In this document: positions 1-11,689 of the stretch, one piece after another
How positions within the stretch are numbered: the stretch's first letter is position 1
Layout of the letters: each line of letters opens with the position of its first letter
Source of the DNA: Sepiola atlantica
Lineage: Eukaryota; Mollusca; Cephalopoda; Sepiida; Sepiolidae
Direction of reading: 5' to 3'
DNA: 64,000 nt
Assembly: GCA_963556195.1 (NCBI GenBank)
Contig: OY744522.1
Span: 34,105,443 to 34,169,442 of the forward strand
The notes under the pieces: model-generated
What the model was told of the DNA's origin: nothing
Database searches by the model: none
What the model saw: the letters and a program-made list of their open reading frames with translations, nothing else
Position numbers and translations under genes: made by a program

Positions 1-724
1 CTAAAGGCGGCTTTGTTTTCAGAGCATCTGTTTCTTTGAAAGCAATTGAAATAGTGATTTTTCTGAACAATAGCAGCGGTACATTCAGGTGTGTACCATG
101 TCTGGCTGTTTGGTTTCTGTTGGAATTTCTTGGAGGGTATGAAGCTCAATATCAACGATTCACCAACCAGTTATATCAGATATGATATTGAACACCTTCT
201 TTTTAAAAATGTGATACAGAGGAATTTCTGATATGAAAGATCTGAGCCTGTCCCAGTCAGCCATCGAGTATTGATACACTCTGCGATGGATATCAGAGGT
301 CGTATTGCACTTTGTTTTGATCTTAATTGAGACAACTGAGTGGTGGGAAGATCTCAGCGGGGACAGAACAGTGGATGAGCACTGTTCAGGACAAGTGATC
401 AGAAAAAGATCAAAACTTGCAAAATGTCTGTCAGCATCAGGTATGCAAATAGGTTTGTCAACAATCTGTGTTACATCATAAGCAAGTGAGAAATTATCAT
501 ATTGGTCTTGTTTGAGTGGACTATTCATTCAACATTGTGAACATTAAAGTCACCACAGACATGAATGCTGGCAGAAGGGTAAACAGACAAGATATGGTCA
601 ATTTTCTCAGAGATAGTAACCTTGTATTGTGTGGACGATAGAGGGCAAAGATAAATGCGGTACTGTGAGTAAGTGCTACACATAATTTAGGGTCTTCTTT
701 CGTCCATACCACATGAAAAGTCAT
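1..724 (-). pseudogene. jockey-like non-LTR retrotransposon, endonuclease region, broken
   Basis: Read on the minus strand this is the middle of a jockey/I-type LINE polyprotein. At 521-724 sits the apurinic-type endonuclease core, with a CGDFNVHN-like motif recoverable in a shifted frame. At 160-528 is the endonuclease C-terminus, with DRHFASFDLFLITCPEQCS and a DHSVVS-like segment. Bases 1-160 carry a linker resembling WYTPECTAAIV. The RT domain would lie beyond the left edge of the window. The frame changes several times and contains stops, so the copy is dead. The 3' part of a probably related element lies at 29747-30510. Bases 728-1006 may be its decayed N-terminus, but I cannot show that. 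Family assignment rests on motif recognition only. Confidence 0.72.
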
Positions 725-1006
725 ACCTTATGTAGGCACAAATTTCATGTCCATGGCAATCAATTTTGAAATAAAAAAACTTAAAAACAGTTTCAGCACG
801 GTAAAATTATACAGTACATTTCTGAGATGAAGATTGATAATTAGCATAATTTTGCTTATTCGGATTACATTTCTCATCTTGAGTGTTATTATCACAGCGT
901 TTCGGCAACTGTAACCTTCAGTCTTTTTCAGGTGTATTTCTTCTCTGAACTTGGAAATACTTCTGTCGAACTCGGGAATCTGGACGGAATTTCGAACAGA
1001 ACCCAT

Positions 1007-2297
1007 TATTTAATCCATGAGGGTAGCATGCTCTTGTTGCGTCAACCATGACTAGGAGAAGTCTTCAGTAATTCACAATTCTTTGTATTACCTGCACTGA
1101 GGATTGAACTTTCAACCTTCAGATGACTATCACTTAGAATTGAATTTAACTTAGTACTATATCCACTGCATCACGCGTCCTTGTATGAATTTTGGGAGCC
1201 TTAAACTTATTCTTGTTTTTTTCTATGTGTAATCTTACTACTTATCACTATATATCAGTACTTTTATTACTACCAAAAGTATACAGGTTGATAGATAATT
1301 AAATTCTACTGCCTTTGGTATAGTCATTTGTTGTTTTTTGTGTTTTGTTTTTACGATTTCTTGACTGTCAACAATTCTGCACTTTTACCGAGTGAGTAAA
1401 TACTTATTTTAAAATATAGAGTAGGGGGCTTAGCCCCGATTTAAAACTATAGAAGCGGAAGCAAAGAGAATACTTAGAAAAATCGATTTTATAAATTTAA
1501 CAACACTTCTTTTAAAATATTGGTTAGCCCTTATTTAAAACTGGAGGTGAGAGAACCCCCTCCAACTTAGAACAGTTGATTTAATTTGCTGGAAAACAAA
1601 TATTGATTTTAAAATATTGAAGTGAGGGGGGGGGGGGGGCTTAGTGTCGTATTTAAAACTATAGAGGAACCTAGCCCCTCACTCTAACCCTAGCCCTCTC
1701 ACCCTTTCGAACAATCCTAATATTCCGTTACCAGATTGTTCTTACTTTGTGCCATTTTTCCCTATTTATTCACTTGCGCTATTTTTACCGGTGCCATTTT
1801 TACTGAACACCGCTTTGGGTTAAAGTATCGTCATCCACTCCTTTTCTGACTGATGTTCGGAGTGGATTGAAGGACAGGAAGGGGGCTCTGGACTAGTAGC
1901 ACTGTCCTGTGTCAGCCCCCATCTTCACATATTTGTTCACATGGTTCTTGAAGCTGTTGATTGTTTCTGCATTCACTGTCTGTTCTAATCCTATATGGCA
2001 TGTATGTAGACAATTTAAGACATTTTTAGTCAACAAGTAAATCAAATAACCAAGCCTCATTCTAACGTTTTATCACCTTTATTTCACAGTTTCATTCAGC
2101 AAGAAATAGAAATGAGTTAGTAAAGAAGAGGTTAATTATTCATGGGTCTTGACAGAGAAAGTGTTTTAGCTTCACCAATTTAGTTTTTTGGTTAAGAGAT
2201 GATGGTGGGTTTAGTCAATGTCAACATCTCCACTAAATTATAAATCAACTTTATTCAACTGGAATATATAGAGAGTTGTTCTGCAGGCTGGCTTTTG
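1007..2297. other. intergenic, degenerate low-complexity sequence
   Basis: No gene is visible. Between about 1410 and 1700 a loose repeat recurs about three times: an AAAATAT(T/A) start, a GGGGCTTAGCCCC-like box, then ATTTAAAACTATAGA. A run of 13 G lies at about 1627-1639. The rest is unclassified. Confidence 0.5.
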
Positions 2298-4810
2298 TCA
2301 AAAACAGAATGTGAATCTTTTTGGCCAATGGACACATCTACCAGAACGTGTGGTGGTAACATGAGTTGGAAAACATGATTTGACTGTCTCTAGCAGTTCC
2401 GTTTCACTTTGTTCAGGAAATATGAGTGTGGGTGGAACATGGTTTTCCTGGATGTCACTGCCCAAAAATGCTAGTTTCAGTCTCTTTGGTTCCTCCAATG
2501 TCCAGAGTAAAAAACTTGCTACTATGTTTGAGCATATGAATAATATGGTGTGAGTGGGAGTTTAACCGAGTCTTTCCTTATAAACACATGGGTCCATGAT
2601 GCAATGTCTTTAGGGACGGCTGATTTGATGCTTTGATCCTGAGTGTCCATGGGTGGTATACTGTTGAAGTAGCATCTTAGTCTGTTAAAAGTAGTGTTCC
2701 ATATCAACCACAGGTGAATCTGATGGGACGAACATATGACCAGGTAATACAAGTGGAGTTCCGTACAGTGTTCAGCTGGGGAGTATCCCAAATCTTCTTT
2801 AATAGCAGAGCGACAACCAAAGAGAAGAATGAGCACGTACTACATCCAATGTTGAGGATCAGGGGCTGCACACAATGAGGCTTTTAATTGCCAATCAAAG
2901 CGCTCGATCATTCACTTGGAAGCTGGCTGATAACAAGTAGTCCTAGTATGCTTAATACCCAGGATTTTGGATAGTTCTAGGAATAGGCAAGATTCAAACT
3001 GTCTGCTGCGATCAGTGGTAATTGTTGCCAGGACACCATAATATGAAATCCAGCCTGATATTAGAGCACACGCTAGAGTCTCAGCAGAAATATCGCTCAG
3101 TGGGATGGCTAAGGCCATCCTGAAAAACGACCAATACCGGTCAGTACGTAGGAGTAGTCTTGGCTGTCCGACCAGGGTCTAACCAAGTCAATGTGTATGC
3201 GGTTGAATCTAGCATCAGGGGTGCTGAAAGTTCTGAGAATAGCTTGTAAATGTCTGTGCACCTTTGATTTATGGCAGGGAAGACAGGAACGGATCAGAGC
3301 AGTGATTTCGCGTCTCATATTTGGCCAGAAGAATCTAGCTGAAATAAGCTCTGATGTGAGCAAGTCAATGCAAAGAAGAAAAGGCAGTACTTCCATGAGC
3401 TTCAGGAACTAGAGGGCGAGGTGAATTCTCACATAAGATTTCTTCATCCGCTGTAGGGATGGGGATACACTGGAATTTGCAAGTAGCAAATTGTGGAGGT
3501 GACAGATTCAAATCCTCCAAAGATGGCTGGTTTAAAGCCATTTGATGGGGGTTAATATCTTCCGGTGAAGAAATAGCACTGATGGGAAGACGAGATAGTG
3601 CGTCTGCAGAATTGGGAAATGAAGTCCAAATGTCTAGTGAATATTTGTTTTGACTTAGCACATAGCGCAAACGTAAATGGCAAATTTCCTACCTTTCAAT
3701 GCATGGCAAAAATATTTAATAGTGAAGTAAATAGCCAAGAGTTCACGACCAAAAGTACATAACGACTTTCTGTAAGTGTCAATCGACAAGAAAAGTAGGA
3801 AAAAGGTTGCATCTGCTGTTGATGATGTTGCTGTAAAACTGCGTAAACTGCAGAACTAAATGCATCCACGACAATCGAAAATTTAACATTAGGAATCGGA
3901 TGTGAGAGTAAAGATGTATTTGCAGTCTTTTCTTCGCCTCGTGAAAGTTTGCATTCATCAAGTGAAATGGGTTCATCTTTCTTCTTTCTATTCTTCAATA
4001 GAGGAGCAAGTATATTCGCACAGTGCGCGATGAACCGTCTAGTAGTTTAATAGTCTGATAAAATGCCACAATTGATGCAGAGCTAATTTTGAAAATTTTT
4101 TACAACCGTGCAAAGATGAAGCACAATCTTGAATATAGAGGATAGGGTAACGATCGGGAACAATAGTTGAGTTCAGCCGACGGAAATCTCTGGTAGGATG
4201 CGAATCCCCATATGCAAAGGGGATGCCCAAGTGTTAGATGAGGGACGAATAATACCTAGCTGTAGCATGTGATTAAATTCATGCCTAGCCATCTTTAACT
4301 TTTCCGTGGAGAGGCGACGCATATGTGAAAAAACAGGAGAAGCAGTAGTTTCAATGAAATGCACAGTAGAATGAGCCGGTTTGTTTATTTCAAAATTTAA
4401 ATTTGTTAGATCTGGAAACGAATCTAATAACAAATGATAAGGGTCTTCAGCAGAAGCTACGAAAAATACGGGACTAGTAAGCGACTCAGAAGCTTTTCTA
4501 TCAGATGATGATTGGTTAGTACTGGGATTACCCAGCTTGCGTCTACGCATCTCCGTTATCAAGTTAAAATAGTGTAAGAAATCTGCACATAGGATAGGGA
4601 TGGGGGACATCTGCAATGATAAAGATCCACATGAAATCTCTGTGTAGTTGCAAGTCTAAAGATCGTGCAACTTCACCAAACGTGGGTATCGGAGAACGGT
4701 TTACAGCCTGAAGTACAACCGTTGAAGTACGAGGTTTCTCTTTGAAAAATTTTAGAGGTCAAGTGCTACATGCATGCACCAGTGTCGACCAACATGTGAT
4801 ACTGAGAAAC
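2298..4810 (-). pseudogene. Ty3/gypsy-type LTR retrotransposon pol, decayed (element A)
   Basis: In minus-strand order the pol domains are collinear. An aspartic protease active site DTG is at 4778-4786. The RT start follows at about 4250-4400 (FSHMRRLSTEKLKMAR, then LGIIRPSSNTWASPLHM). An RT block with DFRRLNSTIVPDRYPI lies at 4100-4210. The RNase H region is at about 3400-3998 (SIVVDAFSSAVYAVLQQ, SADALSRLP). The zinc-binding and start of the integrase are at 3130-3390 (ARFFWPNMRREI, CLPCHKSKV), and the integrase core is at 2912-3118 (TTDRSRQFES). A C-terminal TRSGRCVHWPKRFTF tail ends at about 2300. Each piece is in a different frame and several catalytic segments are lost, so this is a fossil. 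No LTRs were recognised. Confidence 0.85.
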
Positions 4811-5315
4811 GAAATCTTTTATGCAGAATGCAAGACTGATAGATAGATTATTGGCTAGATTTTTATCCTTCATTCTGAAATATTCTTGGGGATAACCCTA
4901 TTCCCTCTCCAGGCTCAATGAAAATGTGTCATCAAGATTTATTCCTTCAAATTCCCGTAGAAAAAACAATTTTAGCCCAATTTTGACCTATTTTGGTCTA
5001 TTTTTGCCCCAATTTTTGGCCAATTTTCAGAAAATTTGATGGAAATTTATCCATGCACTTGTCCTGTACACTGAAAATTAGCATTGGTGAAAATATAAGC
5101 CTTTTTAGCTCACTTATTCAGAAGTTATTGACAATCATTGATTTTCATGTCAAATTTTAGCCCGAAAAACGGTAATATCACATAAAATGCCCCCTATACC
5201 TCAAAAATGACTTTTTTTCAAAAATTCTTTTTTTTTCTATCTATTATCATCCTAATGAAGAGATTAAGCTACGTGCAAATGGATTTTGAAGATAGACCCC
5301 TAGTACTGTGGCCCT
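4811..5315. other. AT-rich spacer between two gypsy remnants
   Basis: No coding signal was found. It contains repeated TTTT(G)CCC and AAATTTT(AG)C phrases. It is loosely similar in style, but not demonstrably homologous, to the interspersed repeat at about 60120-60540. Confidence 0.35.
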
Positions 5316-6560
5316 CTAATCATATCTTATCAAATCAAGTGCAAGTCTCTGTAACGAAGTACCTGAAGTGGTAATGTCTGCTAAATCGTCTGAAATCATA
5401 TTGTCTCCAGAGTTATATGGATGTTGAGATAGAGCATTAGCAGCTCGGTGTCTTGTCCCAGGAACATGGACCATCTTTTCCTTCAAGTTGTGAAGATGTG
5501 TATTGAGAATCTTTTCCAGAGATTGATCACCAAATACCTTCAATAGCGGTTTATGGTTTACTGTTATAATAAGATTCTCACAGCAAGCCCCCTCCCCCCC
5601 CCCCTTCAATTGGTCTGTATCGTGACTCTGTTGATCGGGTGAAATGGTTTCCGACCAATGTAACTTTCCATCATTCACTACAGCGAACAAAAAGTGTTTG
5701 GGTTCGTGCAGTGTTTTTGGAATTACCAAAATCTAATACTGTCTTTTGACCAGTCAGTTATGAGACACACATGTTTTCTAGTGTTTAATGTACATATACC
5801 CTCTTTTACATCGTTGGTAATGCCACTCTTGGATTATTCAAAGAATTTGTTCAGCTTGCCATTCCATTGATGATGTTGGTTGGTATAGGGAAATCAATGA
5901 TAGTCTGTAGGTACTTCTTGCATGGCATAACGCTGTTGCAAGTAATCTCGAAGCCTGCAAATTCAACTGTATCCTTGGCAAAACAGATTTCTTTGGGTTT
6001 AAGGTTATTCCGTTTATGCCACATAGATCTAGCCAATCACATGCATGGAAAAAGCAAACTACAAAGTTGTCAGACCATACTAATCTATCGTCGATGCATT
6101 TAGTATTATTTTGTACATCAGAAATGATCTCATCGAACCTCCTTGTGTATCCATTACCTGATTTGATCTAGCCTTGGGAGGAGGGGGGACAGTTACGCAT
6201 CAAATACAGTCTTCTTCTTACCTAGTGGTATGAAATGTACTTGGTGGAATAAAGATTGAGTATGGTGCATCTCTCATATTGCATTGGCGTTGAGAGCTTG
6301 AAAATCTATGGTGTGTTGTGGCTTAACATTTTCCTTTGGGCAGATAACCATTCTGTGCCACTAACTAACAGGCTCACCCACTGGCACAGGTTCAATGAGA
6401 CCCAGTTGAACATCTTGGTCTATACTGACCTTGACTGCTTATCATCAGTGGAGTGGCACAGATACTAGAGTGTGATGAGCTATAGGTGTAGTGTTGGGGT
6501 CTACCATCACTTCCATAAGGGGAAGTCATTGGTGTTCGCAGGTGTTGGACGTGCTTGACT
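5316..6560 (-). pseudogene. second Ty3/gypsy pol fragment, RT to RNase H (element B)
   Basis: This minus-strand remnant is a different gypsy lineage from element A. The RT begins at about 6420 (VPVGEPV, PKENGK-like, RTIDFQALNANAIRETHH-like text across frame shifts). The polymerase motif is present as CIDD near 6090. The stretch KEICFAKDTVEFAGFEITCNSV is at 5851-6036. The RNase H segment at 5316-5729 has VNHKPLLKVFGDQSLEKILN and VPGTRHRAANALSQHP. A C-rich tract at about 5590-5603 interrupts RNase H. Integrase is absent and stops are frequent, so it is inactive. It has the same orientation as element A, but the duplicated RT/RNase H content shows they are separate insertions. Confidence 0.82.
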
Positions 6561-7690
6561 TGTAATGATCAAGAAGGGAAGGGAATTTAGATTTGTTTTA
6601 AGTAAATAAAGTTTTACTTTTAAACATTATTAGTGATTATTTTCTTTTTAAAGAAAACATTTCTCTGGGAGAAGAGAGACAGCCAGGGCAACATTAATCG
6701 TTGTGTTGTTGTTTAATATTTGTTTGTTTTACGAACGTAACTATATTGTATAATGTATATTATTATTTATAACAGAGAAACGCACAAGTACTTTCAAACA
6801 AATCGATTTATCAATTTTTTTCTATAGTACAATCTGGTGTGAAAAAAAAAACAATGAAGTTTATTTTTTAAAGATTGAATAAAAAAAATATTTTTCATAA
6901 GTCGCCCCAAAATATCAATAAATTGTCAATAAACAATTCAGAGATCCATTTAATGTCTTAAAATTTCATACAAAATATCTGGCCTAGACCGGGAGTTGAA
7001 AAAATATCGGGTCAAATTTTCCTCCCCTGAAAAATTAACTGGAGCAAGTTTTCCTAGGTCGGACAAAAACATTTATTAAAATTTTAAATTTGAATAAAAA
7101 AGATGAAAACGTCTATATTTTATCTTACAATTTTAATATTCGATAATAGATATTTTAAGATAAAGAAAGATATCTAATCTACTTTCGGTTCTAAAAAGAC
7201 AACAAATTAGTCAGAAAGTCTAATTATTTGCTGTTTTAAATTAAAATTTAAGATATTTTCTTTAATTTAATTAAGTTTAAACATAGGTTTAATTGTAGAA
7301 TAGGGGCCGCTATTTTCTTTCGCTCATTTCGCTTGGTATTCGCCCAAATTTTGGATGAAACTGATTGTTGGTCTTAATTATATTTTTGGTCCTGAAATAA
7401 AATTCTCATTTACTTTTTAAAGTGTTAAGAATCTAACTTTAATTCCAGGTTTTAATCACTGGCACCATGTTGGTTTTTATTGTTTTGTTCCTTGGACTAA
7501 AGATATTATTTTCTTTGGATTAAAGATATTTTTTCTGCTTTAACATTTTATTACACACAAAAAAAAACTTCAAAGCATCTATAGACTCACTGGCGACATT
7601 TGTTGCCCAAATTGTCTCCTGCCTTAAGAAAGCTGTCCCATCAAAAATGTAACATTGTTGATGTAAAAATGTTCTGTTTTCAAGCGTAAC
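6561..7690. other. unclassified AT-rich sequence
   Basis: No ORF, RNA gene or terminal repeat was recognised. Poly-A and poly-T runs are frequent. Confidence 0.4.
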
Positions 7691-7762
7691 TTCTTTCTCC
7701 CTCTCTCTCCCTTCCTATTCCCTCTCTCTCCCTTCCTATCCCCCCTCTCTCTCTCTCTCTCA
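7691..7762. repeat. CT-rich microsatellite
   Basis: Tandem CCCTCTCTCTCCCTTCCTAT-like units grade into (CT)n. Confidence 0.85.
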
Positions 7763-7884
7763 TATACATTTACCAGAGATATAATTTTAAAAAATAACTC
7801 AGAGTAAACTCTGAGACTTTTTTATTTTCCTTTTTATTGCTGAATAAAAAACTAATGTTTAAACAAAAAAAAATCAAATAATTT

Positions 7885-8050
7885 TGGAGCGAGGAGCGCG
7901 GAGCAAAAAACCACCGCTCTTTAGTACCAAATGGAGTTGCTCCCGCTCCACTCCTGCTGAATATAAAATGAGCCCTCCTTTTCTTCGCTCCAGCAAAAAG
8001 GAGCGTGCTCCTGGAGCGCGCTCCTTTTTGGAGGGCTCCGTAAAGCCCTG
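7885..8050. mobile_element. possible hAT-type element end with GGAGC subterminal repeats
   Basis: The segment is crowded with GGAGC or GCTCC pentamers in both orientations, such as GAGGAGCGCGGAGC and GGAGCGCGCTCC. Read on the minus strand from 8050 it starts CAGGGCTTTACGGAGC, which resembles hAT termini (CAGGG...) followed by clustered transposase-binding motifs. The matching left terminus was not found, and a TA microsatellite abuts the right edge. Multiple open frames here are a by-product of the repeats. Confidence 0.4.
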
Positions 8051-8456
8051 TATATATATATATATACTTGTATAAATGTATACATATATATATGCATGTA
8101 TTTGGATGCATGTGTATATTTATGTATGTCTATTTGTGCATTTTATAAATGTTTTCTGTAATAACCATTTATTTAAAAAAGTGTTTTTTTTTACTTTTTA
8201 GTGTTTAATTTTAATTGTAAAAATTTTCTTTAGGCTTTTAAAGTTTTTTGGGCTTGTTTAAAATTGTTAAATTTTTGACTTGCAACTCTGGTGAAATATT
8301 TCTGTATACTATTCAGAGTACAATAAGTTTGCTTTACCTGCGTCGACAACGAGCACATTCGGAACATTTTTTAATAAGAGGTTTTCTCTAAAGTTATCTA
8401 TTTTAAATATCTGTTGTTTTCAATAAACTTGAATTTAGGAACTTATAGACTAATTG

Positions 8457-9860
8457 GTATTCTTATAGATGACACACCATTTTTCCGTGACTTCACATCG
8501 TCAACGTTTGGGCATGTCTCAGAAGCGCCCAAGAGTTGACAAGGCCAAAAAAATCGAAAACTGTCAAACGCTAAATTGAAGACTGGCAGACGATAATAAC
8601 AAACAATAGTTAAACAACTGTTATTAATTCGATGTTTGGTAAATTTTTTTTCTTAACGAACACACTGTTTTAAAGCAAATGATTGTTTTTTCCAATCATT
8701 TTCTATGTTTTTTTTTTTCTTCCTTTTATGACGGTTTGCAGCTGGTCCAAAGGGTTTCTTGTGTACTGGTCCTGTTGCTGGCAGAAATCAATTAGTCCTG
8801 CGGGAGATTCAATGAGCTGACAGCGATGATAGAAATTAATTTTTGTTATTGAATGCGATTAATTTCTTCCAAAAGTTATTGGCTGCTTGCTTGGCCTGGG
8901 GTTGTTCTTGGACAAAGGGTTATACCCATGTGGGGTCCCTGACCAAAGGTTGTGGGAGAGATGCCTTTATAGCAGCATGTCATTCCGACTGTTCGAAATG
9001 GCCCGACCACGTGTAGATATAATTAACAGAATAAAACAAACAAAGGGAAGAAAGAGAACATTATTATCATATCTGAAATTATATTAGAAAGAAAGCGAAT
9101 GAATAATAAAGCTAACACACAAGAATTGTATTTTGTAAAATCAACAATTAGAGTAAAACATTTATATTAAAACAAAACAATTTATTTGACTAAGACATTT
9201 TGTATGGCTATCAGTTACAGAGTCCATATTTTTAAGGAGTGAAAAAGTTCCGTTTGTACGAACGTATACTAGTGAAATGTTTGGATTGTTTAAGTTCATG
9301 TTTGTACGAATGTGTATATGCGAGTGTGTTTGATGTATTTTTGTGGCAATAGTAATGTATGTGTGTGCTTGAAAGAATAGTTCGTTATTCGTGGTAGGAA
9401 TTAAAAGAGATTACCTACTTTTTGACTTTTGCCTCCCCAACCTCCTCGGTCGAGCAGGTGGGGGTGGGGGGCGTCAACGATCTGCTCTATGTGCGTTCGG
9501 CCGGAAAACGGGAGTGTAAAAGAGAAACAAAAAATGGTGCGTGACTTGTTTTATAGGGAGTCAAATCACGCGTGGTCAAGCTGACCTGTTGGTCCCTGAT
9601 TGGCTGGAATCTTCGGCCAACGTGTTTTCATGAGATCACCCCCTCTTCTCTACCTCAGGGACGAAGAAGGGCTGAGCAAACAAAGAAAGAAAAGAAGTCG
9701 CAACAAATATCCTCTGGCCGGTAGTGGCGTCTGCCACAGTCTAATGGATGCTGCAACCTGATTGTTTAATAGTTTCGTCAACTCTCGGGCGCTTCTGAGA
9801 CCTGCCCGAATGTTGACGACGCAAAGTCACGGAAACATGGTGCGTCATCTATAAGAGTAC
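8457..9860. mobile_element. long-TIR DNA transposon, copy 1 (interrupted by an LTR)
   Basis: About 85 bp at 8457-8545 is repeated in inverted orientation at about 9771-9860. The outer end is GTA(C/T)TCTTATAGATGACRCACC, followed by a CCGTGACTT box and a GTCAACGTTTGGGC-like box with AGAAGCGCCC. The same termini occur at 38277-38868 and 44262-44888, so this is a family. No transposase is encoded, which suggests a non-autonomous element. This copy is longer because an LTR sits inside it at 8892-9738. Superfamily is unassigned. Confidence 0.8.
8892..9738 (-). mobile_element. solo LTR, minus orientation, nested in the TIR element
   Basis: On the minus strand it begins TGTGGCAGACGCCAC at 9738 and runs collinearly with the LTRs at 53559-54291, 56610-57355 and 58907-59754. 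It shares the CAGCCCTTCTTCG box, the palindromic GGCCGAA block, a TATAAAA-type box, a C-rich tract and an AATAAA-type stretch. It ends in ...CCAGGCCA near 8892. Its length of 847 bp matches the 848-bp LTR at 58907. It replaces the centre of the TIR element relative to the two other copies. Target duplications are not clear for this copy. Confidence 0.8.
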
Positions 9861-9897
9861 TGACTAATCTTCTTAAATCTCTGCCACTTTCAATTCT

Positions 9898-10200
9898 GTT
9901 TTATTTCATTTTATTATTTGTAATTTTTATTATTATTTTTGATTTTATTATTATTTTTAATTTTTTAAATTATTTTTATGTTAATTATTATTTTTATTAT
10001 TATTTTTATTATTTTTTATTTTTATTATTATTTTTTATTTTTATTATTATTTTACTTTATTCTCTCATCTCATTTCATTTTTATTAATATTCTTATTTTA
10101 TTTACATTACATATATCTTTATCATTATCATGATGAAAATTATTATCGTTATTATTTTTGTTATTATTATTATTACTTTTAATATCATTATTATTGTTAA
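9898..10200. repeat. low-complexity (ATT)n-like tract
   Basis: Degenerate TTATTATT/TTTTATT repeats fill this block. Confidence 0.8.
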
Positions 10201-10774
10201 ACGTTATTACTTGAAAATTGTCACTAATCCTGCTTCTACCTAGGGTATTTGCAAAACTGCAACTTATTTTAATGTTGTCTTGAATTTCAAATTTCCAGAG
10301 TTTTTATTTAAAAATTTTTTTTTTTTTTTTTTAAGTTTTAATTTTTTGATTTTTAATTAAAAAATCTTTTTAAGTAGTAAATTTTTCTTGACCTTTTTAA
10401 ATTTTTAAATTTTCTAATTCTAAAATTTTAATTTCTATTATGACAAGTTATTTATAAGGCTTATATTAACTGATTCTCTCCACCTTTGATAGATAGAGAA
10501 TTGAACTATTAACTGCCTTTCTCACTCTATATGATCATATATTTCTAATTGTTTTTTTTTAAATTCTTCCTTTTCTTTGAGGTGTGTTTTTTCATTACCT
10601 GTAATCTAACACCCGTTTCCCCCCTGTGTATCCCTTTATATCTGATTTGTAAACTGCCTGAACTGGTCTGATTTACCCACACCCAAACTCCTTTCTAACT
10701 TGCTGCATAATTACGAGTGTTCAACTCTGTTGTCCTGATGCTGGTTGTTGGCTTCTAAGTTGCTGTCTATACCC
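10201..10774. other. AT-rich spacer before the ribozyme-like motif
   Basis: No coding or RNA gene was recognised. If the hammerhead motif belongs to a Penelope-like element, part of this stretch may be its terminal repeat. Confidence 0.3.
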
Positions 10775-10837
10775 TGTGCTGATGAAGAGATTCGATATTA
10801 ATAAAAACCTATATCGTCTTGGAAACGATCGTACACA
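10775..10837 (+). ncRNA. candidate hammerhead ribozyme (type I, Penelope-like context)
   Basis: The core boxes appear in order: CTGATGA at 10779-10785, then GAAAC at 10822-10826, then GATC and the cleavage triplet GTA at 10831-10833. Stem I is TGTG (10775-10778) with CACA (10834-10837). Stem II is AAGA plus CGATAT pairing with ATATCG plus TCTT, with a GATT bulge. Stem III is the minimal C-GATC-G seen in retroelement hammerheads. Hammerheads of this form are known from Penelope-like elements, and a Penelope-like RT remnant lies 2.6 kb downstream on the same strand. The base step just before GAAA is not perfectly paired, so activity is uncertain. Confidence 0.6.
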
Positions 10838-11184
10838 AACTGTTGTTTATGTCGAATTCTTGGAGTGTAAAAAAAAGATCATGTCGTAATTAAGTTTACA
10901 GTAGATGTCGGAATCAAGGCAGCATTGGTTTTGTGTCGTGTTGTGGTAAGGTGTGAGTCTTGTTTTATTAAAAACTTTTTTGAAAACATATCTTCACTGA
11001 AGATGTGTTCTGCACAACCATTAAGTCCAGGTGGGGAGGGCACTCGGACTTAGGTTTAGTAGTAGGGAAAGTCAATTTTTTTACTATTTATTCAAGAATA
11101 AAGCCCCCCCCTCCTAAAATAGAAGTTGAAAACAGTTTCAGAAGGTAATTTTTTTTAATGCGTTTGGTAATAGTTATTTGTTGT

Positions 11185-11185
11185 T

Positions 11186-11216
<31 letters not shown>
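11185..11216. repeat. (GT)n/(TA)n microsatellite
   Basis: GTGTGTATATATATAT tract. Confidence 0.9.
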
Positions 11217-11333
11217 GGTACATGTATTGTATTAGTTTCTGTAGATATAAATCCGTTGAAACTCAAGTGTTTATAAAAAGTGCTCAATAACAAGTAGAGC
11301 TGTTCTTAAGTATACATTTTTATTTATACAAAC

Positions 11334-11457
11334 ATTATTGGTTACATATGTGCATACATGTTTCGGTTGTACTCTTCACAGAGAGTGAACCTCTTTGGTC
11401 TGAAGAGGTTCACTCTCTGCGAAGAGTACAACCGAAATGTATGCACATATGTAACCA

Positions 11458-11462
<5 letters not shown>
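11334..11462. repeat. near-perfect foldback palindrome, 60-62-bp arms
   Basis: The left arm 11334-11395 pairs with 11403-11462 around a 7-base loop (TGGTCTG). The arms differ by one substitution and a 2-base gap. No coding role is evident. Confidence 0.92.

Positions 11463-11553
<91 letters not shown>
11463..11553. repeat. (CT)n then (AT)n microsatellite
   Basis: About 36 bp of CT repeat is followed directly by about 55 bp of AT repeat, immediately next to the foldback. Confidence 0.97.
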
Positions 11554-11556
<3 letters not shown>

Positions 11557-11689
11557 CTCGGTTGTTAACTATACTGCATTTTTACGGGCATATTCGAAAA
11601 CAATTATTATAAAATAATTAAAAAAATTTTTTTGTTTGTTTCCATAAAATAGCGCCCAAACAAGCCAACTAAAATGAAATCTCGCCTTT

